27,727 nt of DNA. Origin: a virus. The stretch covers positions 1-27,727 of the IMG/VR virus record IMGVR_UViG_3300034082_000817; one strand, written 5' to 3'. The notes under the pieces are model-generated. The model was not told where the DNA came from. It saw only the letters and a program-made list of their open reading frames with translations, and searched no databases. Below, piece by piece: positions 1 to 6,779 of this stretch; the stretch's first letter is position 1; each line of letters opens with the position of its first letter. A program made the position numbers and the translations under genes.

Positions 1-545
1 TCCCAACTATCATTATAAATTACTTCACCTTTTTGAATTTTAACTTGACCAGCAAAACCCATTCCAGGTTCTTCAAAATACAAATTAAAATTTAATTCTG
101 GGAATTGAGAACAAAGAGCATTAGAAATTTCATCACTACCTGGAGCCCAAGCAGTATCATAATAAAAATGAACATATGAATTACTCGTATCTTCAATAGC
201 ATTATCATAATCTTTAATACCATCTTCCTTAAATGGATAAGAGTATTGAACTAAATTAGCAAGGTCACTTTTAGTGATATCATAATCACCCCATTTAGTT
301 CCCCAATTATTATTGCACCAATCATACCAATTATCAGTTCCATACTTCTTAATTAACTCTTCATTGCTTGATTTAGATGGTGAAACAGTTCCTTCCAATT
401 CTTCTGGCATTGGCATTAAACTTTTAAATAGCTGATACTTATTTTGTTCCTTATCTTCACCTTTATTTGTTACAAATTCTACAAACTTCTCTACATCGGA
501 TGTCTTACCTAAGACACCCAATGTGTTATTACAATGATTTGGCAT
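1..545 (-). CDS. Api92/YubB-like phage protein (3'-truncated by window edge)
   Basis: The frame opens at an ATG at 545 and stays open to base 1, giving about 181 residues with the C-terminus outside the window. The N-terminus MPNHCNNTLGVLG and the segment NNNWGTKWGDYD (about residue 80-90) match the pattern of the Api92-like/YubB (DUF1281) family, in which 'MPNxCxN' and 'NWGTKWD' are hallmarks of a ferredoxin-like fold. These proteins occur in phages and plasmids and have no agreed function. A GGAG motif lies seven bases before the start, one base past the stop of the preceding gene, so it is probably co-transcribed with it. The family match is by eye and fairly firm; the role is unknown. Confidence 0.75.
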   Translation of the reverse strand, partial: MPNHCNNTLGVLGKTSDVEKFVEFVTNKGEDKEQNKYQLFKSLMPMPEELEGTVSPSKSSNEELIKKYGTDNWYDWCNNNWGTKWGDYDITKSDLANLVQYSYPFKEDGIKDYDNAIEDTSNSYVHFYYDTAWAPGSDEISNALCSQFPELNFNLYFEEPGMGFAGQVKIQKGEVIYNDSW

Positions 546-546
546 T

Positions 547-1254
547 TTAAAACTCCATTTCTAATTGATTAGGATTATTTTTTGATATATCATTTACTAA
601 AAACTGTGGTCTTTCTAAATTATTACGATCACAGAATTCAAACCACTTTACATAACCTGCTGCATTCCAATATTGAAGATTATAAATAGCCTGGATAATA
701 TCTTCATCTTTAGGTGAACCTGAATCTAAATGAAATTCTATATTCATATTGACTTCTAATTCATAAAGAACATCGCCAGCCCAATCTGGATACTTTTCAA
801 TATCAACATAACCAGGACAAATATCAGCCCAAAAATCAAGACTTTCAATATTATCAATATGCATCATAGTTTGATATGAATCTTCATCAGCAACTGGATA
901 GTCATCTAATTTGTCTAGCCATTCCATTGCTAAATAGAATGAAGATGAAATGATCTTTTTATCATCATCATCATAAACACGACAAACTAATCTATCAACA
1001 TTACCAACAGCCCAATGAGCATAATTTTCAATTCTATAATCATCAGGAAAGATATCCATCAACTCTTCAGTAATATATTTAAAATTTGATTTTGCTAATA
1101 CATCAGAATCTCTGTTCTGATCAATATTAGTAAAGCCCCAAGTTTTAAACATATCATCAGAACCCCAATACCCAAAATCATCAGGTCTTGTAGTTGCTTG
1201 TTTAGCATATTTTTCTATGTTGCTAACATAACCGCTTTCGCCAAATTTACTCAT
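547..1254 (-). CDS. Conserved phage protein of unknown function (235 aa)
   Basis: This acidic, soluble protein has no visible signal peptide or membrane segment. A recognisable block is HWAVGNVDRLVCRV (residues 80-93) followed by LDDYPVADED (116-125). The same 'WAxGxVD...LxDYPVxDED' arrangement is familiar from many uncharacterised actinophage proteins, but I can name no biochemical activity for it. The start overlaps the stop of the upstream gene as ATGA, and AGGT in the end of that gene is the only Shine-Dalgarno-like element, so translation is probably coupled. It sits in the left-arm small-gene cluster, which suggests an early or accessory role; that is inference only. Confidence 0.72.
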   Translation of the reverse strand: MSKFGESGYVSNIEKYAKQATTRPDDFGYWGSDDMFKTWGFTNIDQNRDSDVLAKSNFKYITEELMDIFPDDYRIENYAHWAVGNVDRLVCRVYDDDDKKIISSSFYLAMEWLDKLDDYPVADEDSYQTMMHIDNIESLDFWADICPGYVDIEKYPDWAGDVLYELEVNMNIEFHLDSGSPKDEDIIQAIYNLQYWNAAGYVKWFEFCDRNNLERPQFLVNDISKNNPNQLEMEF

Positions 1255-1730
1255 TTGACCTGCAAATCTTTTGCTTTGTCCATAAGTTCAATTATTGCTG
1301 TAGCCATAGTTCCACGAGCATCACCATAATCATATACAGGTGAATCAATATCATCACTAAACAAAATTGAACTACCTACTTGATCATGAATATTTGCTGA
1401 ACTAAGAAGACGAACTCTTCTTTTTTGTGGATGTTGCGATGGTGGTAAATCACTATATTCATCATCATCTTTAGCAACAGGTGCAGCCCAACCATTAGTT
1501 GCAAAAGATATCATATCGTAGTTATTAATTTGGCTTAGTAGTTCATCATTATCAGTATCAAGCATATCGTAAATGTCTGAACTGCTATCAATCTTTTCAA
1601 TCTGAACATTCAATTCTTTATCAATGAGAACGCCAAAGGCTTCACAATGTTTTGAATCAAATGCATAATTGACTGTATTATGAATATTTTCTACTACTGT
1701 TACGAATTGTTTCTTTGATAGTTTTTTCAT
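1251..1730 (-). CDS. Conserved phage protein with GWAAP and PPSQHP motifs (159 aa)
   Basis: The function is not known. The segment ISFATNGWAAPV (about 74-85) and the following PPSQHPQKRRVRL (96-108) form a pattern I associate with hypothetical proteins common in actinobacterial phages. The first 70 residues are rich in Asp and Glu, and there are no membrane segments. The ATG overlaps the upstream stop as ATGA and is preceded by AGGAG at normal spacing, so the start is secure. With its two neighbours it forms a tight three-gene set (2083 to 547) whose members often travel together in such genomes, suggesting a common but undefined job. Confidence 0.72.
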   Translation of the reverse strand: MKKLSKKQFVTVVENIHNTVNYAFDSKHCEAFGVLIDKELNVQIEKIDSSSDIYDMLDTDNDELLSQINNYDMISFATNGWAAPVAKDDDEYSDLPPSQHPQKRRVRLLSSANIHDQVGSSILFSDDIDSPVYDYGDARGTMATAIIELMDKAKDLQVK

Positions 1731-2083
1731 TTTGTTTCTCCTATTTCGGTTTGGCTATTAAGTTTGTTTTTAATTTCTTCTTTAGCTTCTTCATCCCAAT
1801 ACATTGGGAGATTGTGTTCAATATCAATTGCACAATTATATTCAAATTCATTAGCTGTATCAAAATAAATAACAACTTCGGCATAAGTACCGAAGTCGTG
1901 ATTAAATCTTTTAGCAGCAAATTTTAATGAATCTGAATTCTTTACATAAGGGAACATCCTTTCCAGTTGATGAACATATGCATTCAATTCAATTCTAGAT
2001 AACTTATCGTAATTGTCAGAACCTAATTGAGCACAATCTTCATCACTTGGTGATGATCCTATTTCCATATAATCAATACCCAT
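1727..2083 (-). CDS. Conserved phage protein, 'MEIGSSPSDEDCAQLG' family (118 aa)
   Basis: The N-terminus MGIDYMEIGSSPSDEDCAQL and the motif FNHDFGTYAEVVIYFD (residues about 60-75) resemble a small protein family repeatedly seen in actinophages and annotated only as hypothetical. The protein is acidic, with one conserved-looking Cys (residue 17). GGGGAAA lies before the ATG. The start falls inside the end of the 44-aa gene that precedes it (2073-2207), and the stop overlaps the next gene as ATGA. I infer an accessory role from its position in the early small-gene arm; no activity can be deduced from sequence. Confidence 0.72.
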   Translation of the reverse strand: MGIDYMEIGSSPSDEDCAQLGSDNYDKLSRIELNAYVHQLERMFPYVKNSDSLKFAAKRFNHDFGTYAEVVIYFDTANEFEYNCAIDIEHNLPMYWDEEAKEEIKNKLNSQTEIGETK

Positions 2084-2207
2084 TTTTTGTTTCCCCTATC
2101 TCTATGGCTTTCCATACTTCTTCTATATCTTTTTGAATCCAACCTTTATCCTTAGTCCAGTAATACTGAAACTCAGGTTCTTGTTTTATCCATTCATATA
2201 TTTTCAT
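2073..2207 (-). CDS. Small Trp-rich protein (44 aa)
   Basis: A 44-codon frame (start MKIYEWIKQE) lies between two supported genes and fills what would otherwise be a gap. It has four Trp and many charged residues (WTKDKGWIQKDIEEVWKAIE), giving an amphipathic helical look. No clear Shine-Dalgarno is present, but its ATG is only three bases after the stop of the 52-aa gene upstream, so re-initiation is likely. Its end overlaps the next gene by 11 bases. Function unknown. Confidence is moderate because the protein is so short. Confidence 0.5.
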   Translation of the reverse strand: MKIYEWIKQEPEFQYYWTKDKGWIQKDIEEVWKAIEIGETKNGY

Positions 2208-2210
2208 GAA

Positions 2211-2369
2211 TTACCCAGCGCTTTCTGTTTCAAATAATTCAATATCAAGTTTAAACAGTTCAATTTCTGCTTTGATAATTGATTCGTTTAAGTTTTTTAA
2301 TGTGCTAATGATTACTTGCTTTGATTTATCATCAAGATAATCAAGACCAGCTGATTTAAAATCATACAT
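2211..2369 (-). CDS. Small helical protein (52 aa)
   Basis: The frame encodes MYDFKSAGLDYLDDKSKQ followed by a long predicted amphipathic helix (about residues 15-48, with leucine and isoleucine every three to four positions), consistent with a short coiled coil. A strong AGGAGA sits nine bases before the ATG, and the start lies two bases after the upstream stop (2372). This is good evidence that it is translated despite its size. No homology is recognised. It is one of many tiny genes in this arm that may encode host-modulating proteins; that role is inferred from context. Confidence 0.6.
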   Translation of the reverse strand: MYDFKSAGLDYLDDKSKQVIISTLKNLNESIIKAEIELFKLDIELFETESAG

Positions 2370-2371
2370 AA

Positions 2372-2824
2372 CTACTCTCCTTTCCTATAATCATCAATGT
2401 CATCTTCAGGATGAACAATTTTATTATTAATCAAGTTCCAAGACCAATCGCAACAAAACAGATTACCTTTGTTTTTTGCTTCATCTGTTGTTGGATGAGA
2501 TTGTTTTAATTTTTTTGTTTTGTTATACATAGAAAACAATTTGACTACACAATCGTGACAAAGATACAATTGAACTTGTTCATCTTCATCAATAAACATT
2601 TGATCTACAAATTCAGCATATCCACCCATAAGTGAAATAGTAAGTCCACTGTCAATGTTATTAAGCATTCCTTTAGAAAAGTCATTAACTATAACTATTT
2701 GTTCATCAACTGGAACACCATTTTCTGTTTCCCAGAATACAGGCTTTAATGGAACATTACAACCATCACAATTATTCCAATCTTTTTTGTATATTGTTAT
2801 TGTTGATCCATAATATTTACTCAT
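2372..2824 (-). CDS. Putative zinc-binding protein with two CxxC pairs (150 aa)
   Basis: I start this gene at MSKYYGSTI (ATG 2824), not five codons earlier, because GGGAGGA lies correctly spaced before 2824 and the upstream stop overlaps it as TAATG. Two CxxC pairs are visible: CDGC near residue 20 and CHDC near residue 89. They could together bind one zinc ion in a split zinc ribbon. A further Cys pair and Trp-rich stretch (FCCDWSWN) lies near the C-terminus. No enzyme motif or membrane segment is seen. The role is unknown; small zinc proteins like this in phage early arms often bind host nucleic acid or polymerase. Confidence 0.65.
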   Translation of the reverse strand: MSKYYGSTITIYKKDWNNCDGCNVPLKPVFWETENGVPVDEQIVIVNDFSKGMLNNIDSGLTISLMGGYAEFVDQMFIDEDEQVQLYLCHDCVVKLFSMYNKTKKLKQSHPTTDEAKNKGNLFCCDWSWNLINNKIVHPEDDIDDYRKGE

Positions 2825-3195
2825 TATAGTTCCTCCCATATTCTTTGATAGTGAAATACTTCATCATTATTTTTTACAAGATATAGAGATATAACATTTT
2901 TACCCAATTTGCTATCATCAGTTCCAAGATATGGATATATCATTTGAATAGCAAATTTATACTTATTTCTAAAAGCATCAAGTTGCAAATTCTCATCAAC
3001 ATATTTTGTTATGTTATAGTCAGTTGCTAGATACTCTTTGATTTTACCAATGAATACAAATTTAAAATATTCATTTGGAACTGGTCTAGGAGTATAGCCA
3101 TCATTATCATTATCATTTTCAATAAGCCAAAGCCTCTCTAAATGAACTATATATTGACCATCTTCTGTTGTTTTAAACAACTTTAAAATATTCAT
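2824..3195 (-). CDS. Hypothetical phage protein (123 aa)
   Basis: The start is placed at ATG 3195 (MNILKLFKTT), because AAGGGG with good spacing precedes it; a TTG five codons upstream is itself part of that leader. The protein is mixed alpha/beta in look, with aromatic C-terminal strands (NVISLYLVKNNDEVFHYQRI) and no recognisable motif. Its stop shares one base with the next start (TAATG), so the two are coupled. I do not recognise the family. Confidence 0.62.
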   Translation of the reverse strand: MNILKLFKTTEDGQYIVHLERLWLIENDNDNDGYTPRPVPNEYFKFVFIGKIKEYLATDYNITKYVDENLQLDAFRNKYKFAIQMIYPYLGTDDSKLGKNVISLYLVKNNDEVFHYQRIWEEL

Positions 3196-3217
3196 ACTTA
3201 CCCCTTTCAAAAGGTAT

Positions 3218-3472
3218 TTATTTTTTCTTTTTACGAAGAAACTTTTTTATATGTGGAAACTCTTGTTCAGTCATATTTAATTCTTTTTCCCAGGTATTCC
3301 AATCAGGATTCATATCTGTATCTAATGCCCAATCGTATACTTCTTCTTTTTCTGGAAGATCAACTTTATTAACAAAAGCACTTTTATAACCTTGCCTAAG
3401 TTTTTTTATTTCAAGAAATGTTGCTATCTCTTCATCATATTCTTCTTGATTAAATTCTTCATTATCATTCAT
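3218..3472 (-). CDS. Acidic hypothetical protein with basic tail (84 aa)
   Basis: The first 20 residues are mostly Asp, Glu and Asn (MNDNEEFNQEEYDEEIATFL) and the last eight are almost all Lys/Arg (FLRKKKK). The centre holds WALDTDMNPDWNTWEKEL, a Trp-rich segment. The strong charge segregation suggests a nucleic-acid mimic or interaction protein, but there is no family match. The ATG overlaps the upstream stop (ATGA), and GAAAGGTG lies ten bases before it. Confidence 0.58.
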   Translation of the reverse strand: MNDNEEFNQEEYDEEIATFLEIKKLRQGYKSAFVNKVDLPEKEEVYDWALDTDMNPDWNTWEKELNMTEQEFPHIKKFLRKKKK

Positions 3473-3654
3473 TGTGTATCACCTTTCACTAGTAGTTGAC
3501 ATATCATTATTACTTTTTTTAACTTAAGACTATCTGGATTGTTAATTGCTGCGTTACGCAAAAGCCAATTGTAATCTTTTAATCTAGCAAATGGGATATC
3601 CATTTGACTAGTTAATTTTTCTAGTTCATTTAATATTTGGTTTTTATTTTCCAT
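3469..3654 (-). CDS. Small hypothetical protein (61 aa)
   Basis: The start is ATG 3654 (MENKNQILNELEKL), chosen because GAAAGGGG is correctly spaced before it; the TTG at 3669 belongs to the leader. The predicted structure is mostly helical, with the N-terminal half shaped like a short coiled coil and a lysine-rich C-terminal helix (LKLKKVIMICQLLVKG). Function unknown. It is coupled to the next gene through ATGA. Confidence 0.55.
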   Translation of the reverse strand: MENKNQILNELEKLTSQMDIPFARLKDYNWLLRNAAINNPDSLKLKKVIMICQLLVKGDTQ

Positions 3655-3665
3655 TTTTACCCCTT

Positions 3666-3896
3666 TCAATCTGATTGCTCTAATAGATCTGCTCTTACAT
3701 TTAAAGATTTTAATTCTGTTTTCTTAACCCAGAAATAATTACTTTTATGTAATAGAGCAGGTGTATACACTTTTCTAAATGCTCTTTCTGACACATCTAA
3801 ACCAATTTTTTGACAATCTTCATCTAAACAATATTTATATCCTGCTTCAAATCTTTCATCAATAAATATTGATTTACAATATATACACTCAGCCAT
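3666..3896 (-). CDS. Small zinc-finger protein, 'AECIYC...YKYCLDEDC' family (76 aa)
   Basis: Cysteines at residues 4, 7, 23 and 28 (CIYC and YCLDEDC) form a four-Cys zinc site. The framework 'xECxxC...GYxYCxxxxC' followed by a 'LLHKSN' block (residues about 48-53) is one I know from short proteins of unknown function in Streptomyces and other actinophages. No catalytic residues are visible, and a DNA- or protein-binding role is inferred. The start overlaps the preceding stop by one base (TAATG). Confidence 0.68.
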   Translation of the reverse strand: MAECIYCKSIFIDERFEAGYKYCLDEDCQKIGLDVSERAFRKVYTPALLHKSNYFWVKKTELKSLNVRADLLEQSD

Positions 3897-4099
3897 TATA
3901 AAAACTCCAGTAATGCTGTTTCTAATTCAATAATTTTAGATTGCATTTTAACAATCATTGTTTGATTAAATTCAAGAACATCCATAATGCTATTTGTTCT
4001 ATGATTCATTTCAATTGCTAACTCTAATAGGCTAATTTTATTCATAGGAATACAGCCGTGTTCTTTTGTGTCAATTACTACTCCAGATTCAATTTTCAT
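3896..4099 (-). CDS. Small coiled-coil protein (67 aa)
   Basis: After a short N-terminal strand region, residues 22-66 form a continuous predicted helix with heptad-like hydrophobics (LLELAIEMNH to IIELETALLEFL), suggesting a dimerising coiled coil. GAAAGGGG is positioned well before the ATG. No homology is recognised. It may be a partner or scaffold for other small proteins in the cluster; that is speculative. Confidence 0.58.
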   Translation of the reverse strand: MKIESGVVIDTKEHGCIPMNKISLLELAIEMNHRTNSIMDVLEFNQTMIVKMQSKIIELETALLEFL

Positions 4100-4127
4100 T
4101 TTATTCCCCTTTCAAGAGAAGTTGTTT

Positions 4128-4547
4128 TTACTTTGAATTTTCTTTATTGTATTCTTCTAAATTAAACTTACCATTATCCATTAGCCATTGAATATGATTC
4201 ATTTCTTGTTGAATATCAAACAATGACTTACCATTTGATTTTGTGTTTTTAATATTAGTTCCAGCAAACCTATCTTTGTTTATTGTAATAACTTTTGAAT
4301 TAGTTGGAATTAATACTTTATCAAATTCAAATATGATATCGTCTGGTTTATTTGGATTGTAATCAATATCAACAACTTTAAAAGGAATAGCACGATCATA
4401 TTTTAATAAAGTAATTGTATCAAAATGAACTTCTGTACCAGCATCATAAATGCCAATCCAATTAATTATATCACCAACTTCTAAATTAGAAACTGGAGTA
4501 ACATAACGATTGAAATCAACTTTTGTAATTTCAGAATGAGTTTTCAT
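4128..4547 (-). CDS. Hypothetical phage protein (139 aa)
   Basis: The N-terminal 100 residues look beta-rich (VGDIINWIGIYD, AIPFKVVDIDY, KVITINKDRF), and the last 40 are helical and charged. The alternating strands hint at an SH3-like or OB-like barrel but no family is recognised. GAAAGG precedes the ATG at normal distance. The gene stands alone, with short spacers on both sides, inside the left-arm operon. Confidence 0.6.
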   Translation of the reverse strand: MKTHSEITKVDFNRYVTPVSNLEVGDIINWIGIYDAGTEVHFDTITLLKYDRAIPFKVVDIDYNPNKPDDIIFEFDKVLIPTNSKVITINKDRFAGTNIKNTKSNGKSLFDIQQEMNHIQWLMDNGKFNLEEYNKENSK

Positions 4548-4560
4548 TTTATTCCTTTCA

Positions 4561-5082
4561 TTATCTTCTAGTGAATATTTCCATATTTGATCTTACTACT
4601 TTTTCTTTTTCTACATTATCTAACTCTAATTTAGTAATTATCTTTTTGAGACTGTCAATGTTTACATCAGATGCTATTTCTGTGTAACCATCAATGACAA
4701 CATCATCACCTAACTCAAGTAGAGATACGACTACCTTTATTTGCTCTAAACGATTTAGACGAAGAAATAAACGCTCATCAGTAAGATCATATACTTTACC
4801 ACGAGAATTAGCACGAATATATCTAATTCTAATCAAAGACACCATTAGGTTTATTTCTAATTCTGTATCAAATGATACTAGATCAACACCGAGATTATTT
4901 GGTATAGGATCAATTGCTTTACGCTTAGCAAGGCGATGCTGAATATCATTGAGATTGACTTTATTTTTGTTAATGTAACCATCAGGAATAACGATATTAC
5001 GCATAGCATTATTTACTGATTTAGTTGTATATTCAACAGATGCTATTCTAGATTGAATATCTTTAAGATTAATTTTGCCCAT
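4561..5082 (-). CDS. Hypothetical protein with duplicated N-terminal motif (173 aa)
   Basis: The motif INLKDIQSRIA (residues 4-14) returns as VNLNDIQHRLA (42-52), so the N-terminal third is an internal duplication, perhaps two copies of a short peptide that binds the same partner. The remainder contains helical segments ending in KKIITKLELDNVEKEKVV. There are no cysteines, membrane segments or enzyme motifs. GGAAAGGAAA precedes the ATG (5082). Function unknown. Confidence 0.6.
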   Translation of the reverse strand: MGKINLKDIQSRIASVEYTTKSVNNAMRNIVIPDGYINKNKVNLNDIQHRLAKRKAIDPIPNNLGVDLVSFDTELEINLMVSLIRIRYIRANSRGKVYDLTDERLFLRLNRLEQIKVVVSLLELGDDVVIDGYTEIASDVNIDSLKKIITKLELDNVEKEKVVRSNMEIFTRR

Positions 5083-5095
5083 ATTATTTCCTTTC

Positions 5096-5464
5096 CTATT
5101 TTAAATAGTGAGATGGATGTATTTGCGAATGTCCAGTAATAGCAGATGTTTTTGCTTTTCTTTGTGGACCAGTTTTTCTTTTAGAATAATCAGTACCATC
5201 AGGATATACAATTTCTATTCCTGCGTTACGACAATTTATTTGCCAAATGAATGACAATAACTGTACGACATCAAATTCAAAATCAAGATCAGTAACAGCA
5301 CTAACTCTTGTATCGTGATTTGTATACTCATATTTAAAATGAGTAACTATACCGTAATTTTTATTACCAGCACTTATTTCAGTACCGAGCAATTCCAATT
5401 CTTGTTTAGATAACAATGAATTATCGGATGCGATATCGGATGCGATATCAGATGAATTAGACAT
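5096..5464 (-). CDS. First gene of left-arm cluster, hypothetical (122 aa)
   Basis: The start is ATG 5464 (MSNSSDIASD): GAAAGG stands nine bases before it, whereas the alternative TTG at 5470 would have only three bases of spacing. A 12-base tandem repeat near the 5' end encodes SDIASDIASD. The C-terminal tail is basic (YSKRKTGPQRKAKTSAITGH) and may contact nucleic acid. It is the first gene downstream of the control region, so it is probably strongly and early expressed. No family is recognised. Confidence 0.6.
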   Translation of the reverse strand: MSNSSDIASDIASDNSLLSKQELELLGTEISAGNKNYGIVTHFKYEYTNHDTRVSAVTDLDFEFDVVQLLSFIWQINCRNAGIEIVYPDGTDYSKRKTGPQRKAKTSAITGHSQIHPSHYLK

Positions 5465-5515
5465 AATCAATTTCCTTTCAGATAGAGATAAAGATATGAT
5501 ATATTATACTATTTA

Positions 5516-5569
5516 TTAGAATATGTTTATTCCAATAACAATGCTAATATCTGTCCAAAGATCGGGCAT
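5516..5569 (-). CDS. Possible leaderless 17-aa leader ORF
   Basis: An ATG at 5569 lies exactly seven bases after the -10 box of the promoter at 5577-5605, so the transcript could begin at or next to the start codon. The frame encodes MPDLWTDISIVIGINIF and stops at 5516. Leaderless initiation is common in actinobacteria. The peptide is hydrophobic, and the 5464 gene lies about 50 bases further on, so it could act as a leader peptide. The evidence is positional only; such a short frame could be chance. Confidence 0.25.
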   Translation of the reverse strand: MPDLWTDISIVIGINIF

Positions 5570-5576
5570 TAGATAC

Positions 5577-5605
5577 ACACTATCACAGTCTAATTGCTAA
5601 GTCAA
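5577..5605 (-). promoter_or_regulatory. Sigma70-like promoter for the left-arm cluster
   Basis: On the minus strand TTGACT (5605-5600) is followed after 17 bases by TAGTGT (5582-5577), with a TGa extended -10 directly before it. This is the best promoter match I found in the window. Transcription would start near 5570 and run into the genes at 5464 and beyond. Confidence 0.65.
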
Positions 5606-5661
5606 GTCACACGCTAAAAAGTATTTATTGATAGGGGTAATAGATCTTAGGGAATGTTTTA

Positions 5662-5699
5662 GCTAACATTTTAGGTAACATCTTAGCTAAAATGTTAGC
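5662..5699 (-). repeat. Perfect 13-bp inverted repeat (stem-loop)
   Basis: GCTAACATTTTAG at 5662-5674 is exactly complementary to CTAAAATGTTAGC at 5687-5699, with a 12-base loop. No U-run follows on either strand, so it is not a standard terminator. It lies downstream of the 5803-5831 promoter and would be present in that transcript. It could be an RNA structure, a protein-binding site or a replication-related hairpin. Confidence 0.6.
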
Positions 5700-5802
5700 G
5701 ATCACAGATCGGGGTATATAGCGAACAACATAGTGCTTGATATAGTTTGCAATATAGCATATGTTGCGCCAACGCATTTGAATGTAATATAGAGAAAACT
5801 TG

Positions 5803-5831
5803 AGTATACATTTTTGCTCAAGACATAACAA
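5803..5831 (-). promoter_or_regulatory. Sigma70-like promoter with repeated -10 motif
   Basis: TTGTTA (5831-5826) and TATACT (5808-5803) are separated by 17 bases on the minus strand. The -10 and its upstream A-tract are part of a 13-base sequence repeated at 5892-5904. The core AGTATACAT recurs at 6774-6782, where it precedes a gene. A transcript from here would cover the 5662-5699 hairpin. Confidence 0.5.
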
Positions 5832-5891
5832 ATTCTAAAAATAATAATATAGGTACTGCGCCTATGTTTATGTTTATATTTATAGAAATTT

Positions 5892-5904
5892 AGTATACAT
5901 TTTT
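5892..5904 (-). repeat. Second copy of the AGTATACATTTTT motif
   Basis: It is identical over 13 bases to 5803-5815. On the minus strand it presents the -10-like TATACT preceded by AAAAATG, but no convincing -35 is seen 16-18 bases upstream. It may be a weaker promoter or a regulator binding site. Confidence 0.4.
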
Positions 5905-5948
5905 TGAGGATACAAGCTTCTAGATTTTTTTACGAATGTCTAACCGAT

Positions 5949-6767
5949 TTACGGTTTATCAACGATCTTAGCATTCTCTTCAATAAAGGACATCATTGTT
6001 CCAGTATATTTCATACGACCAAGATGACCTAAAGTAATAGCAGGATCTACCCAAACTTTCCCACCTATATTTTGCCAATATCTACAGAAGCCATAGTCCT
6101 CAGATAAGAATCTATTTTTATGGGCATCAATATAAGAATTAAAAAATGCATATGTCCAAGGCTTTTCATTTTTAGCAAGAGAGCCAGTATCATCATCATA
6201 CTTTAATTCAGGGTGAGCTTCTATAAGCTTTAAAAATGTCTCTCTTTTTATGAGCATAAAGCCAGTACCAGCATCAAATATTTCAATTGCCCCATTTTCA
6301 ACATTTAAAGTAGTTTGATCTTTAACTGGATTAACAACAAATCTAACACTCTTGGCTGCAAGATCTTCAACAGCAACTCCATCTTTTACATTCTTAGCTA
6401 CTTTTTCCCAATCAATTGATTTAATAGGATAAGCAGCAGTCATTACTTCTTTATCATGCCATAGCAATTTTATGATATCTTCAGGCTCCCAGGATATATC
6501 TGCATCAATAAACATCATATGAGTAAATTGCTCATTACCCATAAATTTAGCCGACATATTATTCCTAGCACGATTAATCAATGAATCAGTAATAGTTGCT
6601 ACTGCAAACTTCATGCTATGATCTCTAAAATACATTAGAGTTTTAATTAGACTCATCATTGTTGGTTCTGATATTTGCTGATCGTAACAGGGAATGGCAA
6701 AAAGAACATTCCATTTTGCTAATTGATCAGATGAGATTTCTATTGATTGTGTTTCAAAAAGTGCCAT
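5949..6767 (-). CDS. GT-A glycosyltransferase-like protein (272 aa)
   Basis: The segment FTHMMFIDADISW (residues 81-93) has the DxD metal/nucleotide-sugar site (DAD 88-90) typical of GT-A enzymes. It follows a Rossmann-like start, VLFAIPCYDQQIS (21-33). Later blocks IFDAGTGFMLIKRETF (163-178) and LSEDYGFCRYWQ (221-232) fit the acceptor side and catalytic base (E223/D224) of phage GT2-like proteins. I start at ATG 6767 (MALFETQ): the longer ATG at 6782 sits on the terminator's T-run, and TATACT stands six bases before 6767, so the message may be leaderless. No Shine-Dalgarno is present at either start. Substrate is unknown. Confidence 0.75.
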   Translation of the reverse strand: MALFETQSIEISSDQLAKWNVLFAIPCYDQQISEPTMMSLIKTLMYFRDHSMKFAVATITDSLINRARNNMSAKFMGNEQFTHMMFIDADISWEPEDIIKLLWHDKEVMTAAYPIKSIDWEKVAKNVKDGVAVEDLAAKSVRFVVNPVKDQTTLNVENGAIEIFDAGTGFMLIKRETFLKLIEAHPELKYDDDTGSLAKNEKPWTYAFFNSYIDAHKNRFLSEDYGFCRYWQNIGGKVWVDPAITLGHLGRMKYTGTMMSFIEENAKIVDKP

Positions 6768-6773
6768 GCCTAT

Positions 6774-6779
6774 AGTATA
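6774..6779 (-). promoter_or_regulatory. Leaderless-type -10 element before the GT-A gene
   Basis: TATACT (6779-6774) is followed by ATAGGC and then the ATG at 6767, which places the expected +1 on or beside the start codon. It shares AGTATACAT with the two motifs in the 5.8-5.9 kb region. The -35 region is occupied by the terminator hairpin and matches poorly. Confidence 0.45.

Larger units (their letters stand above)
5465..5948 (-). other. Non-coding control region between two leftward genes
   Basis: About 480 bases carry no gene I can support. The stretch contains two sigma70-like promoters facing left (5803-5831 and 5577-5605), a second TATAAT-type -10 at 5503-5508, a 13-base direct repeat AGTATACATTTTT at 5803-5815 and 5892-5904, and a perfect 13-bp stem-loop at 5662-5699. 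The 8-mer AGATCGGG occurs twice, near 5560 and 5708. A frame at 5625-5831 is open but is considered fortuitous. The region probably starts transcription of the small-gene arm, and part of it may be transcribed as a structured RNA. Confidence 0.7.

Noticed and set aside
3196-3210. TTG starts giving MKGVSM/MKGVKM leaders (also at 3655-3669)
   Set aside because: These bases are the ribosome binding leader itself; the downstream ATG codons have correct spacing.
5625-5831. 68-residue frame on the minus strand in the control region
   Set aside because: Its only start is a TTG that coincides with a promoter -35. It has no ribosome site, and its repetitive part (LAKMLPKMLAK) comes from the hairpin and repeats.
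5877-5884. TATAAATA, identical to the T4 late promoter core
   Set aside because: Such an octamer is expected by chance in AT-rich intergenic DNA, and no T4 gp55/gp33-type factor is seen.
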